DNA from: an uncultured Clostridia bacterium
Lineage (GTDB): Bacteria; Bacillota; Clostridia; Christensenellales; CAG-917
Length of the DNA: 10,486 nt
Direction: 5' to 3'
NCBI GenBank assembly: GCA_946056785.1
Contig: CAMGKS010000033.1
Location: 1 to 10,486 of the forward strand
Shown: positions 1 through 6,370 of the stretch, piece after piece
Layout: each line of letters opens with the position of its first letter
How positions within the stretch are numbered: position 1 is the first letter of the stretch
The notes under the pieces: generated by a model
The model's database searches: none
Seen by the model: the letters and a program-made list of their open reading frames with translations, nothing else
Told to the model about the DNA's origin: nothing
Translations under genes and position numbers: made by a program

Positions 1-22
1 TTTTAATCGTAGCTTAAAATTT

Positions 23-55
23 AAAACGGCGTTTTGCTAAGCAAGACGCCGTTTT
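23..55. terminator. Strong hairpin, probable bidirectional terminator
   Basis: Two 16-base arms, AAAACGGCGTTTTGCT and AGCAAGACGCCGTTTT, pair with a single G-U wobble around a one-base spacer, so in practice the loop opens a few bases further. Read on the minus strand the hairpin is followed by TTTTAAATTTT, and on the plus strand by TTTTCCGTTTAAATTT, so it could stop transcripts from either side. It lies 211 bases beyond the stop of the minus-strand repeat-protein gene, far for its own terminator, so it may equally belong to an unseen convergent gene beyond the left edge. Confidence 0.62.
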
Positions 56-110
56 CCGTTTAAATTTAATACGTGAATTTTAAATACAGAAAATATAAGT
101 TTTCATTACG

Positions 111-220
111 TTTTTCTTTATGATTTTTCATTGCATTTTTTATAGCTTTCTTTTTAGCTTTTCTTTTTTGTTTTTCTTTTTAACTTTTCTTTATTTTTTA
201 ATATTGTTTATCTTTTTTTT
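111..220. repeat. T-rich low-complexity tract
   Basis: About 110 bases are almost entirely T with scattered C, A and G on the plus strand, with irregular echoes of a TAGCTTTTCTTTTT-like unit. On the minus strand this is an A/G-rich stretch following the repeat-protein gene. I see no open reading frame of useful length. It probably represents slippage-prone 3' flanking DNA. Confidence 0.6.
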
Positions 221-265
221 AAGGTCTTCCGTTTGAAAAACATTCCGACAAGCAATTTTATAAAC

Positions 266-1114
266 TTATTTCTTCCATATTATCTTGCCGTTTTTATCGT
301 ACAATGCTCCGCCTTGAAAATAAAAATTGTTTCCTTCCACCTTTCTAATATTCAACGGACAATTCCAGAATGCGCTTTCGCCTATTTCGGTTACGCTGGC
401 GGGAATGGTAATTCTTTTTACGTTACATCCGCCGAACGCGCTTACGCCTATTGAAGTAACTTTTTCAGGAATAACGATTTTGTCAAGGCTTACGCAATAA
501 AGGAAGGCATTTTTGCCTATCTTTTTAAGTCCTTTCGACAGCTCAACGTTTTTCAGATTTCTACATTCTTCAAAAGCCCCGTCGTCTATTTTTTTTACGC
601 TATCCGGCATTATCACGGTTTCGAGGCCGTTGCAATGGGCAAACGCCTTTTTGCCTATGGACGTCACGCCGTCGCATATTACGACTTTTCTTAACGTTTT
701 ACAATCGTAAAAAGCCTTGTCGCCTATACTGCCCACCCCGTCGGGTATTATAAGTTCGCTATCTTCGCCTTTATACCCCACAACGGAATCGTTTTCTATT
801 TCCAAGCCGTCCGGTATATCGCTGTCGCCGATAGCCTGTTCAATGAGCGTAAACGCAGCGTTTGTTCCTTCAAGCCATTTATCGTCGAAACCCAAAGGGA
901 GAACGGAACGTTGCACGTCAACGGTTTTAAGATTTTTGCAACCGTAAAAAGCTCTCGGCTCAACAATTTCAACAGAATCGGGCAAATTTATTTCCTCAAT
1001 CTGATTGCAATCTAAAAAAGAATATTCCCTTATTTCTCTTATCCCGAACGGCACGATGACTTCTTTTTCATCGCCGTAATAAGAAACAAGGATATCGTCT
1101 TTTATTTTAAACAT
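266..1114 (-). CDS. BspA-type leucine-rich repeat (LRR_5) protein, cytoplasmic
   Basis: A 282-residue protein built of repeats of the form IPxGVxxIGxxAFxxCxxLxxV, the LRR_5 (BspA/Treponema pallidum) type common in clostridia. Clear units lie at about residues 19-65 and 120-258, for example IPDGVGSIGDKAFYDC at 123-138 and IPASVTEIGESAFWNC at 237-252. Residues 2-24 and 104-126 resemble each other, suggesting two repeat blocks from an internal duplication, joined by a linker without repeats at about 68-100. The C-terminus (LYDKNGKIIWKK) looks like the usual cap of such repeats. No signal peptide, membrane segment or cell-wall anchor is visible, so it is probably intracellular. The ATG has an AAGGAAA ribosome site about nine bases upstream. 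It lies 236 bases downstream of ispD on the same strand with no convincing promoter of its own. These folds usually bind proteins; the partner here is unknown. Confidence 0.85.
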   Translation of the reverse strand: MFKIKDDILVSYYGDEKEVIVPFGIREIREYSFLDCNQIEEINLPDSVEIVEPRAFYGCKNLKTVDVQRSVLPLGFDDKWLEGTNAAFTLIEQAIGDSDIPDGLEIENDSVVGYKGEDSELIIPDGVGSIGDKAFYDCKTLRKVVICDGVTSIGKKAFAHCNGLETVIMPDSVKKIDDGAFEECRNLKNVELSKGLKKIGKNAFLYCVSLDKIVIPEKVTSIGVSAFGGCNVKRITIPASVTEIGESAFWNCPLNIRKVEGNNFYFQGGALYDKNGKIIWKK

Positions 1115-1350
1115 AATTTTTATTTCCTTTTCTCGTTTTATTTCCGTTTGCCGAACTGCGACTTTTTGGTTAATATGCGTTACGCCTCGGCGTATTTGCC
1201 GCCCTGCCTAATAAATCGAGCTTTGGCATAGTTTGCTTAAAGCGTTAGTCTTTATCTCTATACGCGTTTAAAAGCGATAAACTTAAAACCGCAAATTGAA
1301 CGCCAGATTTATTGCTGCGTTGCTTAATGGCAACCTAATTAAGAATAAAC
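1115..1350. other. Spacer between ispD and the LRR gene
   Basis: No gene is supported here. It contains a short perfect dyad (TACGCC-TC-GGCGTA, 1181-1194) and a weak five-base-pair hairpin GTTGC/GCAAC near 1319-1334, neither followed by a U-tract. I found no clear -35/-10 pair for the downstream LRR gene, so read-through from the ispD promoter is plausible. Confidence 0.45.
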
Positions 1351-2025
1351 TCAATCTTTAATTTTTTCAAGTATACGCTTAACGGTTTTTAAATCGTCGG
1401 GATAGGTGACTTTCATATTATCACTGTCGCCGTTAAATATTTTTACCGTCTGTCCTTTTGAAATAAGCAAAGAACACAAATCGGTAAACTGCTCTATTCC
1501 TTCGCAGTATTTTTCTATAATTCCAAACTTTACGGTCTGAGGCGTCTGCACGGTCATTATACTGCTTCTGTCAACGCTTTCGATAACGTCGAATGCATAA
1601 TCAACTTTTACCACCGTATCCGTAACTTTAAGCCCCGCCGAAGAAGCGCCGTATTCTTCCGCTAAAACGATCGAGCGTTCGATTAATTCTTTCGTGACAA
1701 AAGGTCTTGCGGCATCGTGCGTTACGATTATATCGTTTTCGTTCGCCCCTTTGTTTTTTATAAAATTCAAAGCCTTTAAAACAGACTCTCCTCTGCTTTC
1801 GCCGCCTTCAACCGCGTACGCATTTTTGCTAAGATACGGTTCGACCGTCGATATGTGTTTTTTGTCTGTAACGACGATAAGGCAATCAACCGCCCCGCTA
1901 AAAACTTTAAGACTATATGCAATAAGCGGTTTCCCTTCAATCATGACAAATTGTTTCGCTTCGCCGAAACGAACGCCTTTGCCTGCCGCAAGTAAAACCC
2001 CGTAAATCGAAGCTCTTTTTTTCAT
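1351..2025 (-). CDS. ispD: 2-C-methyl-D-erythritol 4-phosphate cytidylyltransferase
   Basis: IspD joins CTP and methylerythritol 4-phosphate to give CDP-methylerythritol and pyrophosphate, the third step of the non-mevalonate isoprenoid pathway, in the cytosol. The 224-residue length is normal. Visible signatures are the nucleotide-binding LLAAGKGVRFG at 11-21 with Lys24 (counterpart of E. coli Lys27), HDAARPFV at 103-110 carrying the metal-binding Asp, Asp-Thr at 136-137, Arg153, TPQ at 161-163, TD at 181-182, and the C-terminal NMKVTYPDDL at 203-212 with Lys205. All substrate-contacting positions I can place are present. The ATG has an AGAAGGAA ribosome site at good spacing. It has its own promoter and a leader of about 104 nt. 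The usual partner ispF is not adjacent in this window. The related CDP-ribitol enzyme TarI is less likely given these motifs, and no teichoic-acid genes are nearby. Confidence 0.93.
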   Translation of the reverse strand: MKKRASIYGVLLAAGKGVRFGEAKQFVMIEGKPLIAYSLKVFSGAVDCLIVVTDKKHISTVEPYLSKNAYAVEGGESRGESVLKALNFIKNKGANENDIIVTHDAARPFVTKELIERSIVLAEEYGASSAGLKVTDTVVKVDYAFDVIESVDRSSIMTVQTPQTVKFGIIEKYCEGIEQFTDLCSLLISKGQTVKIFNGDSDNMKVTYPDDLKTVKRILEKIKD

Positions 2026-2047
2026 GTCTTTTCCTTCTCTGAAATCA

Positions 2048-2063
2048 GCCGACTGTCGTCGGC
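2048..2063 (-). promoter_or_regulatory. Hairpin in the ispD leader
   Basis: GCCGAC and GTCGGC pair perfectly around a four-base loop, 22 bases upstream of the ispD start and close to its ribosome site. The bases GTGC overlapping the outer edge (2062-2065) can instead pair with GCAC at 2078-2081, so two alternative folds share nucleotides. There is no U-tract, so it is not a terminator. I do not recognise it as a known riboswitch. Confidence 0.4.
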
Positions 2064-2135
2064 ACTTCCTACCTGACGTGCAACCGAATTTATCTTTTGT
2101 TTAATATACTTTCTCAGTTTGCTTTAAGCTTTTTT

Positions 2136-2164
2136 ATTGTAACTCAAAATATTGTTTTTTTCAA
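2136..2164 (-). promoter_or_regulatory. Predicted sigma-A promoter of ispD
   Basis: On the minus strand TTGAAA (2159-2164) and TACAAT (2136-2141) are separated by exactly 17 bases. The start of transcription would fall near 2129, giving a leader of about 104 nt before the ispD ATG. Confidence 0.65.
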
Positions 2165-2170
2165 TATTTT
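2146..2170. repeat. AT-only inverted repeat over the ispD -35 box
   Basis: AAAATATTG (2146-2154) and CAATATTTT (2162-2170) are perfect nine-base arms around a T7 spacer. The dyad covers the -35 hexamer and part of the spacer of the ispD promoter, a position fit for a repressor site. Its low complexity means chance is possible. Confidence 0.5.
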
Positions 2171-2713
2171 TAACGTAATTAATAAGCGTTCGATAGTTTC
2201 AGTCAAAACCGTTACGGACCAAAGCCGTGATATTCGTGCCGCTTAGTTTTGCAAAACTTAAAACCGTATTGCCTTTACCCGAGCAATTTGTCGTAAACAA
2301 TTTCAGACGGCAAGCGTCAGTCGCCGTTTTTTCCGTGCGAATATACACTCGTCAAAGGAACTATCCCTATTTTGCGACCGTGATATTATTCTTAATATTA
2401 TACTTAAACGCCTTCTTTAAAACCTTACATCTTTACGTTTGCGGCTTAACTTTTATTGTATAAAACTAGGCATTTTATTTTACAAACAAATCTTTGCGCT
2501 AATAAACAGCCGTCGATTTTTAGCGTTGCGTTTACGTTTAATAAACTAAATCGCGTGATTGCAATTTTTCGATATCGCCTTATTATTTTCCATTTTTCAT
2601 TATTCTTTCGTTACGTTCTGAATTAAATAATGCGTTCGTTAAATATTATGCACAATTTCGGTTATAACTATGGAGTTTGTTCCAATTTCCCTTTCGTTTT
2701 TAAAGATTAAATA
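2171..2713. other. Intergenic region without a supported gene
   Basis: About 540 bases lie between the ispD promoter and the rpsI terminator. I see no tRNA, no known small RNA and no reading frame with a ribosome site. The only open stretch, on the plus strand at 2227-2463, starts with GTG without a Shine-Dalgarno and has an AT-driven hydrophobic composition. A short stem ACGGC/GCCGT followed by six T (2307-2332, plus strand) resembles a weak terminator with no gene before it. Confidence 0.45.
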
Positions 2714-2741
2714 AAAAACCGACTTGTTTAAGTCGGTTTTT
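2714..2741 (-). terminator. Intrinsic terminator after rpsI
   Basis: Twelve-base arms AAAAACCGACTT and AAGTCGGTTTTT pair perfectly around a four-base loop. Read on the minus strand the hairpin ends in a T-run and begins ten bases after the rpsI stop. It ends the rplM-rpsI transcript. Confidence 0.92.
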
Positions 2742-2751
2742 ATTTTCATGG

Positions 2752-3168
2752 TTATCTCTTGCTGAATTGCGGTGCTTTTCTTGCTTTGTGAAGTCCGTAC
2801 TTCTTTCTTTCTTTAACTCTCGGGTCACGTGTAAGAAAACCGGCTTTCTTAAGCGTCGGACGGTAAGCAGCGCTGTCTACCGTGCAAAGAGCTCTTGCGA
2901 TACCGTGTCTTATGGCACCTGCCTGACCGGTGATTCCGCCGCCTTTTACGTTTACGTATACGTCGAACTTATCCGTAGTTTCCGTAGCTACAAGCGGCTG
3001 ATTTACGATAAGTCTTGTCGTGTCAAGCGGGAAATATTCTTCAAGAGAACGTTTGTTGATTATAATCTGACCTTCTCCGCCGGGAATAAGGCGAACACGG
3101 GCGATTGCAGATTTTCTTCTGCCTGTTCCGATATATTGAACTTTTTTAACTACTTTTTTAGTTGCCAT
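2752..3168 (-). CDS. rpsI: 30S ribosomal protein S9 (uS9)
   Basis: S9 is a small-subunit head protein whose C-terminal tail reaches the P-site tRNA. The 138-residue product is slightly longer than the usual 130 because of a lysine-rich N-terminus (residues 2-9). Family signatures are GTGRRKSAIARVRL at 14-27, GGGITGQAGAIRHGIARAL near 76-94, and RDPRVKERKKYGLHKARKAPQ toward the end. The conserved terminal Ser-Lys-Arg is intact. The gene starts ten bases after the rplM stop. Its AAGGAG ribosome site overlaps the rplM stop codon, which suggests translational coupling. It is the last gene of the operon, ending at the terminator at 2714-2741. Confidence 0.98.
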   Translation of the reverse strand: MATKKVVKKVQYIGTGRRKSAIARVRLIPGGEGQIIINKRSLEEYFPLDTTRLIVNQPLVATETTDKFDVYVNVKGGGITGQAGAIRHGIARALCTVDSAAYRPTLKKAGFLTRDPRVKERKKYGLHKARKAPQFSKR

Positions 3169-3178
3169 AATTCACTCC

Positions 3179-3646
3179 TTAATCCTCGATTTTAAGCTCG
3201 ATTGGTTGTTGAGCCTGATGGTTGTGTTCCGCACCTACGTAAACACGAAGCTTTTTAAGCATTTGTGCACCGAGGCTGTTTTTAGGAAGCATACCTTTAA
3301 CTGCTCTGTAAACTGCAAAATCCGGCTTTTCGTTCATAAGTTTTTTGTATTGAATTTCTTTCAAACCGCCGATATAACCGGTATGATAACGATAATATTT
3401 TTGCTCCAACTTTTTACCTGTCAAAACGACTTTATCACAGTTTATCACGATAACGTTGTCGCCCGTGTCGACGTGCGGCGTATAGGTCGGTTTATTCTTG
3501 CCCTTCAAAATTGACGCGACTTGACTTGCAAGTCTTCCGAGAACCAAACCCGTTGCATCGATGACGTACCATTTTCTTTCAACCGTTTCTGCCGTAGGCA
3601 TAAAAGTTTTATTGTTTTTTGCAAACGATTGCAAATCTTTACTCAT
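3179..3646 (-). CDS. rplM: 50S ribosomal protein L13 (uL13)
   Basis: L13 is an early-assembly protein of the large subunit. The 155-residue product carries the family core WYVIDATGLVLGRLAS at about 26-41, GKNKPTYTPHVDTGDNVIVIN at 49-69, TGKKLEQKYYRYHTGYIGGLK at 76-96, and the conserved AVKGMLPKNSLGAQMLKKLRVY near 115-136, followed by the usual His-rich GAEHNHQAQQP. It is about ten residues longer than typical at the N-terminus. I kept the first ATG because TTGGAGGT stands seven bases before it, while the internal Met16 has no ribosome site. It is the first gene of the rplM-rpsI operon, with its own promoter (3736-3764) and a structured leader, so autogenous control is likely. Confidence 0.97.
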   Translation of the reverse strand: MSKDLQSFAKNNKTFMPTAETVERKWYVIDATGLVLGRLASQVASILKGKNKPTYTPHVDTGDNVIVINCDKVVLTGKKLEQKYYRYHTGYIGGLKEIQYKKLMNEKPDFAVYRAVKGMLPKNSLGAQMLKKLRVYVGAEHNHQAQQPIELKIED

Positions 3647-3729
3647 GATGTAACCTCCAAATGGGTATATGTTTTATTAGTCAATGCCATTTAGGGGGCT
3701 AGTCCTCACGGCATAATAACCAAATTAGC
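3647..3729 (-). ncRNA. Candidate L13-type ribosomal protein leader
   Basis: This is the untranslated leader from the predicted start near 3729 to the rplM ATG. In the RNA, ATGCC (3710-3714) pairs with GGCAT (3684-3688). Alternatively AAATGG (3687-3692) with the preceding CC and CC (3694-3698) pairs with CCATTT-GG-GG at 3654-3664, with one bulge and one mismatch, and so covers the GGAGG Shine-Dalgarno. The two helices share positions 3687-3688 and exclude each other. A leader motif upstream of rplM-rpsI (L13_leader) is described in low-GC Gram-positives. I cannot confirm that this one matches that covariance model. Confidence 0.55.
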
Positions 3730-3735
3730 CTTATT

Positions 3736-3764
3736 ATGATAAGAAAAATTAAAAACTATGTCAA
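3736..3764 (-). promoter_or_regulatory. Consensus promoter of rplM-rpsI
   Basis: TTGACA (3759-3764), a 17-base AT-rich spacer and TATCAT (3736-3741) form a near-perfect sigma-A promoter on the minus strand. Transcription should start near 3729. A promoter here uncouples the ribosomal protein pair from the truA operon upstream. Confidence 0.9.
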
Positions 3765-3772
3765 GTAAAATG

Positions 3773-3792
3773 CGGCACTTTTCGACACTTTT
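3773..3792. repeat. Tandem decamer upstream of the rplM -35
   Basis: On the minus strand AAAAGTGTCG is followed at once by AAAAGTGCCG, two ten-base units differing at one base and ending eight bases before the -35 box. One helical turn per unit would put both on the same DNA face. Confidence 0.5.
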
Positions 3793-3907
3793 TAAATTTT
3801 TAAACGGGCAAAATAAGGTAAAATTAAATTAATTATTCGCTTTTTTAGTAAAACTTAATTTCAAACTCAACCGACGTTCGTAAAGTTGCCAAAGACCGTC
3901 CGTTTTT

Positions 3908-4657
3908 TTAAGAGCGTTCATAAACGACTTCTTCAAGAGTCAAACCTTTTGCCGGAAGCGTTTTACCTGCAGCGGTTCTGTCTTTATTTTTCAGAATATT
4001 TTCCACGTCTGAAACGGAAAGTTTCCCTTGTCCCACGTAAAGCAAAGTCCCGGCTATGATGCGTACCATATTATACAAAAAGCCGTTTCCCGTAACGTAA
4101 ATTTCAACTTCAAAACAGTCTATGAATTTTTTCGTTTCGATTTTTATTTCATACACGGTTCTAACCGTATCCGTTACAGTCGAGCCGGACGCCTCGAAGC
4201 ACTTGAAATCGTGTTCCCCTTCGATTACTTTTGCGGCTTTTTTCATCTTGTCCAAATCTATATCGCCCGTCACGTGATAATGGTTATTTTCAAAGAGCGG
4301 ATGTCTGAGCCTCGATACGTATAATCTGTAACAATACGTTTTTTGTTTGGCGTCGAATCTTGCGTTAAAATCGTCCGCCGCCCTTTCGCACTTTACGACG
4401 GCAATATCTTCCGGCAGATACGCGTTTATGGCAAAAGGCAGACTGCTTAAAGGAATCTTTACGTCTCCGTCAAAATGCACGACCTGTCCTTTTGCGTGCA
4501 CGCCGCTATCCGTTCTGCCGCTTGCCGTAGTAACCGTTTGTATTCCGAGTTTTAATAAAGCCGTTTCAAGCTCTTCTTGGACGGTACGCGCATTTTTTTG
4601 TTTTTGCCAACCGTGATACTTTGTCCCGTCATATTCCACAGTAAGTTTATACCGCAT
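3908..4657 (-). CDS. truA: tRNA pseudouridine(38-40) synthase
   Basis: TruA converts uridines 38, 39 and 40 of the anticodon arm to pseudouridine. From the ATG at 4657 the product is 249 residues, the normal size. It starts MRYKLTVEYDGT and carries the catalytic signature SGRTDSGVHAKGQVVHF with the nucleophilic Asp at residue 50. Also visible are KTYCYRLY, the conserved ASGSTVTDTVRTVYEI segment, GNGFLYNMVRIIAGTLLYVGQG near 191-212, and the C-terminal RTAAGKTLPAKGLTLEEVVY. A TTG one codon upstream (4660) is also open, but the ATG is better spaced from the GGAGGT ribosome site, which lies inside the last codons of ecfT. Stop and start overlap as TGATG, so translation is coupled to ecfT. No clear terminator follows before the rplM promoter. 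Confidence 0.96.
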   Translation of the reverse strand: MRYKLTVEYDGTKYHGWQKQKNARTVQEELETALLKLGIQTVTTASGRTDSGVHAKGQVVHFDGDVKIPLSSLPFAINAYLPEDIAVVKCERAADDFNARFDAKQKTYCYRLYVSRLRHPLFENNHYHVTGDIDLDKMKKAAKVIEGEHDFKCFEASGSTVTDTVRTVYEIKIETKKFIDCFEVEIYVTGNGFLYNMVRIIAGTLLYVGQGKLSVSDVENILKNKDRTAAGKTLPAKGLTLEEVVYERS

Positions 4658-5511
4658 CAAAAAACCTCCGGGAAAAACATATGGTCAAGACCCATAAAAT
4701 AATATCTATCTAAGAATATGACCGTCGCATAACCCGCAGTAATAAGCGTTGCAACAAGGTCGGAAAAATGCATTTTCAATTTCTTCATTTTAGTGCGTTT
4801 TTCGGTTGCGTTGTAACAGCGGGAATCAAGTGCGAATGCAAGTTCGTCCGCTCTTCTGAACGCGCTTACGAAAAGCGGAATGAGAATCGGAAGCATGGCT
4901 TTTGCTCTTTTAAAAATTCCGCCCGTGTCGAACGACGCTCCCCTTGCTTTTTGCGCGTTGATTATTTTGTTCGTTTCTTCAAGCAAAGTCGGAATAAATC
5001 TCAAAGCGATGCTCATAATAATCGCCACGTCGTGAACGGGAAATTTGACAAGTTTCAACGGTTTCAAAAGACTTTCCACACCGTCCGTCAGTCTCATAGG
5101 CGTTGTCGTCAAAGTGATTATAGACGCTCCCGCAATGAGAAGAATAAGTCTCAGCGTAAGTTTTATGCTATTGTGAACGCCGTCCCAAGTTATCATAAAA
5201 TGCCACACGGACGTAATCTGCTTTTCGTAAATGACTTCGCCCGTCTTAACGAAAAACAAATTCAAAACGGAAGCGAACAAAACCAAAAATATAACGCCTT
5301 TTACCGATTTTAATACGGACAACATAGGCACTCTCGACAGAAGTATTACGACAATCAAAAAGACAAACGTAACGAGATAGCTGAAATACGTTTCTATAAA
5401 GAAAATGGTGACGATATACAAAACCGTAAGAATAAGTTTGATTCTCGGATCAAGTCTGTGCACGGGTGAAGAGGCGGGATAATACTGCCCGAACGAAATA
5501 TCACGAAACAT
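4657..5511 (-). CDS. ecfT: Energy-coupling factor transporter transmembrane protein EcfT
   Basis: EcfT is the membrane scaffold of ECF vitamin importers, linking the ATPases EcfA1/EcfA2 to a substrate-binding S component. The 284-residue product begins with the family motif GQYYPASSPVHRLDPRIK at 8-25. Hydrophobic membrane segments lie at about 27-40, 44-60, 72-88, 120-137 and 252-268. The cytoplasmic coupling region contains ALRFIPTLLEETNKIINAQKARGA (169-192) and FRRADELAFALDSRCY (218-233). The first Ala-Arg-Gly coupling motif is intact at 189-191; the second reads Ser-Arg-Cys (230-232) where Gly is usual after Arg. The gene overlaps ecfA2 by 11 bases and has AGGGGG upstream of its ATG. Absence of an S component nearby points to a shared (group II) module. 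Confidence 0.95.
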   Translation of the reverse strand: MFRDISFGQYYPASSPVHRLDPRIKLILTVLYIVTIFFIETYFSYLVTFVFLIVVILLSRVPMLSVLKSVKGVIFLVLFASVLNLFFVKTGEVIYEKQITSVWHFMITWDGVHNSIKLTLRLILLIAGASIITLTTTPMRLTDGVESLLKPLKLVKFPVHDVAIIMSIALRFIPTLLEETNKIINAQKARGASFDTGGIFKRAKAMLPILIPLFVSAFRRADELAFALDSRCYNATEKRTKMKKLKMHFSDLVATLITAGYATVIFLDRYYFMGLDHMFFPEVF

Positions 5512-6370
5512 ATCCGTTACCCCCTGCCTTTATTTTTTCGATTTGACTTGCCAATTCGTCGAAAGTCACGCACACGTCGTCAAACTTTACGCCACGACTT
5601 GCAAGTTCGACCTGCATTCCGGTTGCGGTAGGCAATCCGAGTCCTAAATCCGTCATCTTTTTCACGTTTTTAAACACCTCTTTAGGCGTATCTAAAAGCT
5701 CTATCTTTCCGTTTGCCATAACAAGTATTCTATCGGACAATGCCGCAATATCGTCCATATTGTGAGAAATCAAAACTATCGTAGGACATTTCTCTTTTTG
5801 CAGACGTTTAATGAGTTTTAATATTTCATCTCTGCCTTCGGGGTCAAGTCCCGCCGCAACCTCGTCTAACACGAGAATTTTAGGTTCCATTGCAATTACG
5901 CCGGCAATAGCCGCCCTTCTTTTCTCACCGCCGGAGAGTTCGAACGGCGACCGTTCGCCGTAAACTTCATACGGCAATCCTACAAGGTCCAACGACTCCT
6001 TCACTCTGCGGTCGATTTCCTCTTTCGGGAGTTTCATGTTTTTCGGGCCGAACGCCACGTCCTTTGCCACCGTATCTTCAAAAAGTTGATATTCGGGATA
6101 TTGAAAAACCATTCCCACGCCGAATCTTACGGCAAGAAAATTCTTTTTCTCCGAACAATCCATTCCGAGAACCTTTACGCTTCCCGTTTGCGGTTTGTTT
6201 AAAACGTTGAAATGGGAAATGAGAGTTGATTTTCCGCTTCCCGTCGCTCCGACGATTCCGAAAAATTCACCTTCGTTTATCTCAAAACTTACGTTATCCA
6301 ACGCCTTTTTTTCATACGGCGTTTTTTTGGAGTAGACGTAGCTTAAATTTTTTACTTCAATAACTGCCAT
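5501..6370 (-). CDS. ecfA2: Energy-coupling factor ATP-binding protein EcfA2
   Basis: This ABC ATPase is one half of the EcfA1-EcfA2 heterodimer driving vitamin uptake. The 289 residues show Walker A GATGSGKST (41-49), the Q-loop as MVFQYPEYQLF (87-97), which is the EcfA2 hallmark, the signature LSGGEKRR (145-152), Walker B ILVLDE (165-170) with catalytic Glu170, D-loop AGLDP (173-177) and switch His203. The residue after the Walker B Glu is Val (LDEVAAGLDP), where Pro is usual (LDEPTAGLDP). The C-terminal extension after about 235 is typical of this subfamily. GGAGGAGAT precedes the ATG. The gene overlaps ecfA1 by 19 bases and ecfT by 11, which fits tight co-translation of the three subunits. 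Q-loop type and gene order distinguish it from EcfA1. Confidence 0.95.
   Translation of the reverse strand: MAVIEVKNLSYVYSKKTPYEKKALDNVSFEINEGEFFGIVGATGSGKSTLISHFNVLNKPQTGSVKVLGMDCSEKKNFLAVRFGVGMVFQYPEYQLFEDTVAKDVAFGPKNMKLPKEEIDRRVKESLDLVGLPYEVYGERSPFELSGGEKRRAAIAGVIAMEPKILVLDEVAAGLDPEGRDEILKLIKRLQKEKCPTIVLISHNMDDIAALSDRILVMANGKIELLDTPKEVFKNVKKMTDLGLGLPTATGMQVELASRGVKFDDVCVTFDELASQIEKIKAGGNGYVS

Noticed and set aside
1181..1194. TACGCC-TC-GGCGTA as a terminator for ispD
   Set aside because: It is only six base pairs with a two-base loop and has no U-tract in either direction.
2171..2230. GTTCGATAG near 2188 as a tRNA T-loop
   Set aside because: The flanking bases do not form a T-stem and no acceptor or anticodon stem can be built.
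2307..2332. Stem plus T6 as a plus-strand terminator
   Set aside because: The five-base-pair stem with an 11-base loop is weak and no plus-strand gene precedes it; kept only as a note.
2227..2463. 78-codon plus-strand open frame with a hydrophobic C-terminal half
   Set aside because: It starts with GTG without a Shine-Dalgarno or promoter, and the hydrophobic look follows from T-rich DNA. Nothing in the protein is recognisable.
4658..4660. TTG as the truA start
   Set aside because: The next codon is ATG, better spaced from GGAGGT and overlapping the ecfT stop as TGATG.
4768..5313. 181-codon plus-strand open frame
   Set aside because: It lies wholly inside ecfT on the opposite strand, is rich in Arg/Lys/Phe/Asn without motifs, and has no ribosome site.
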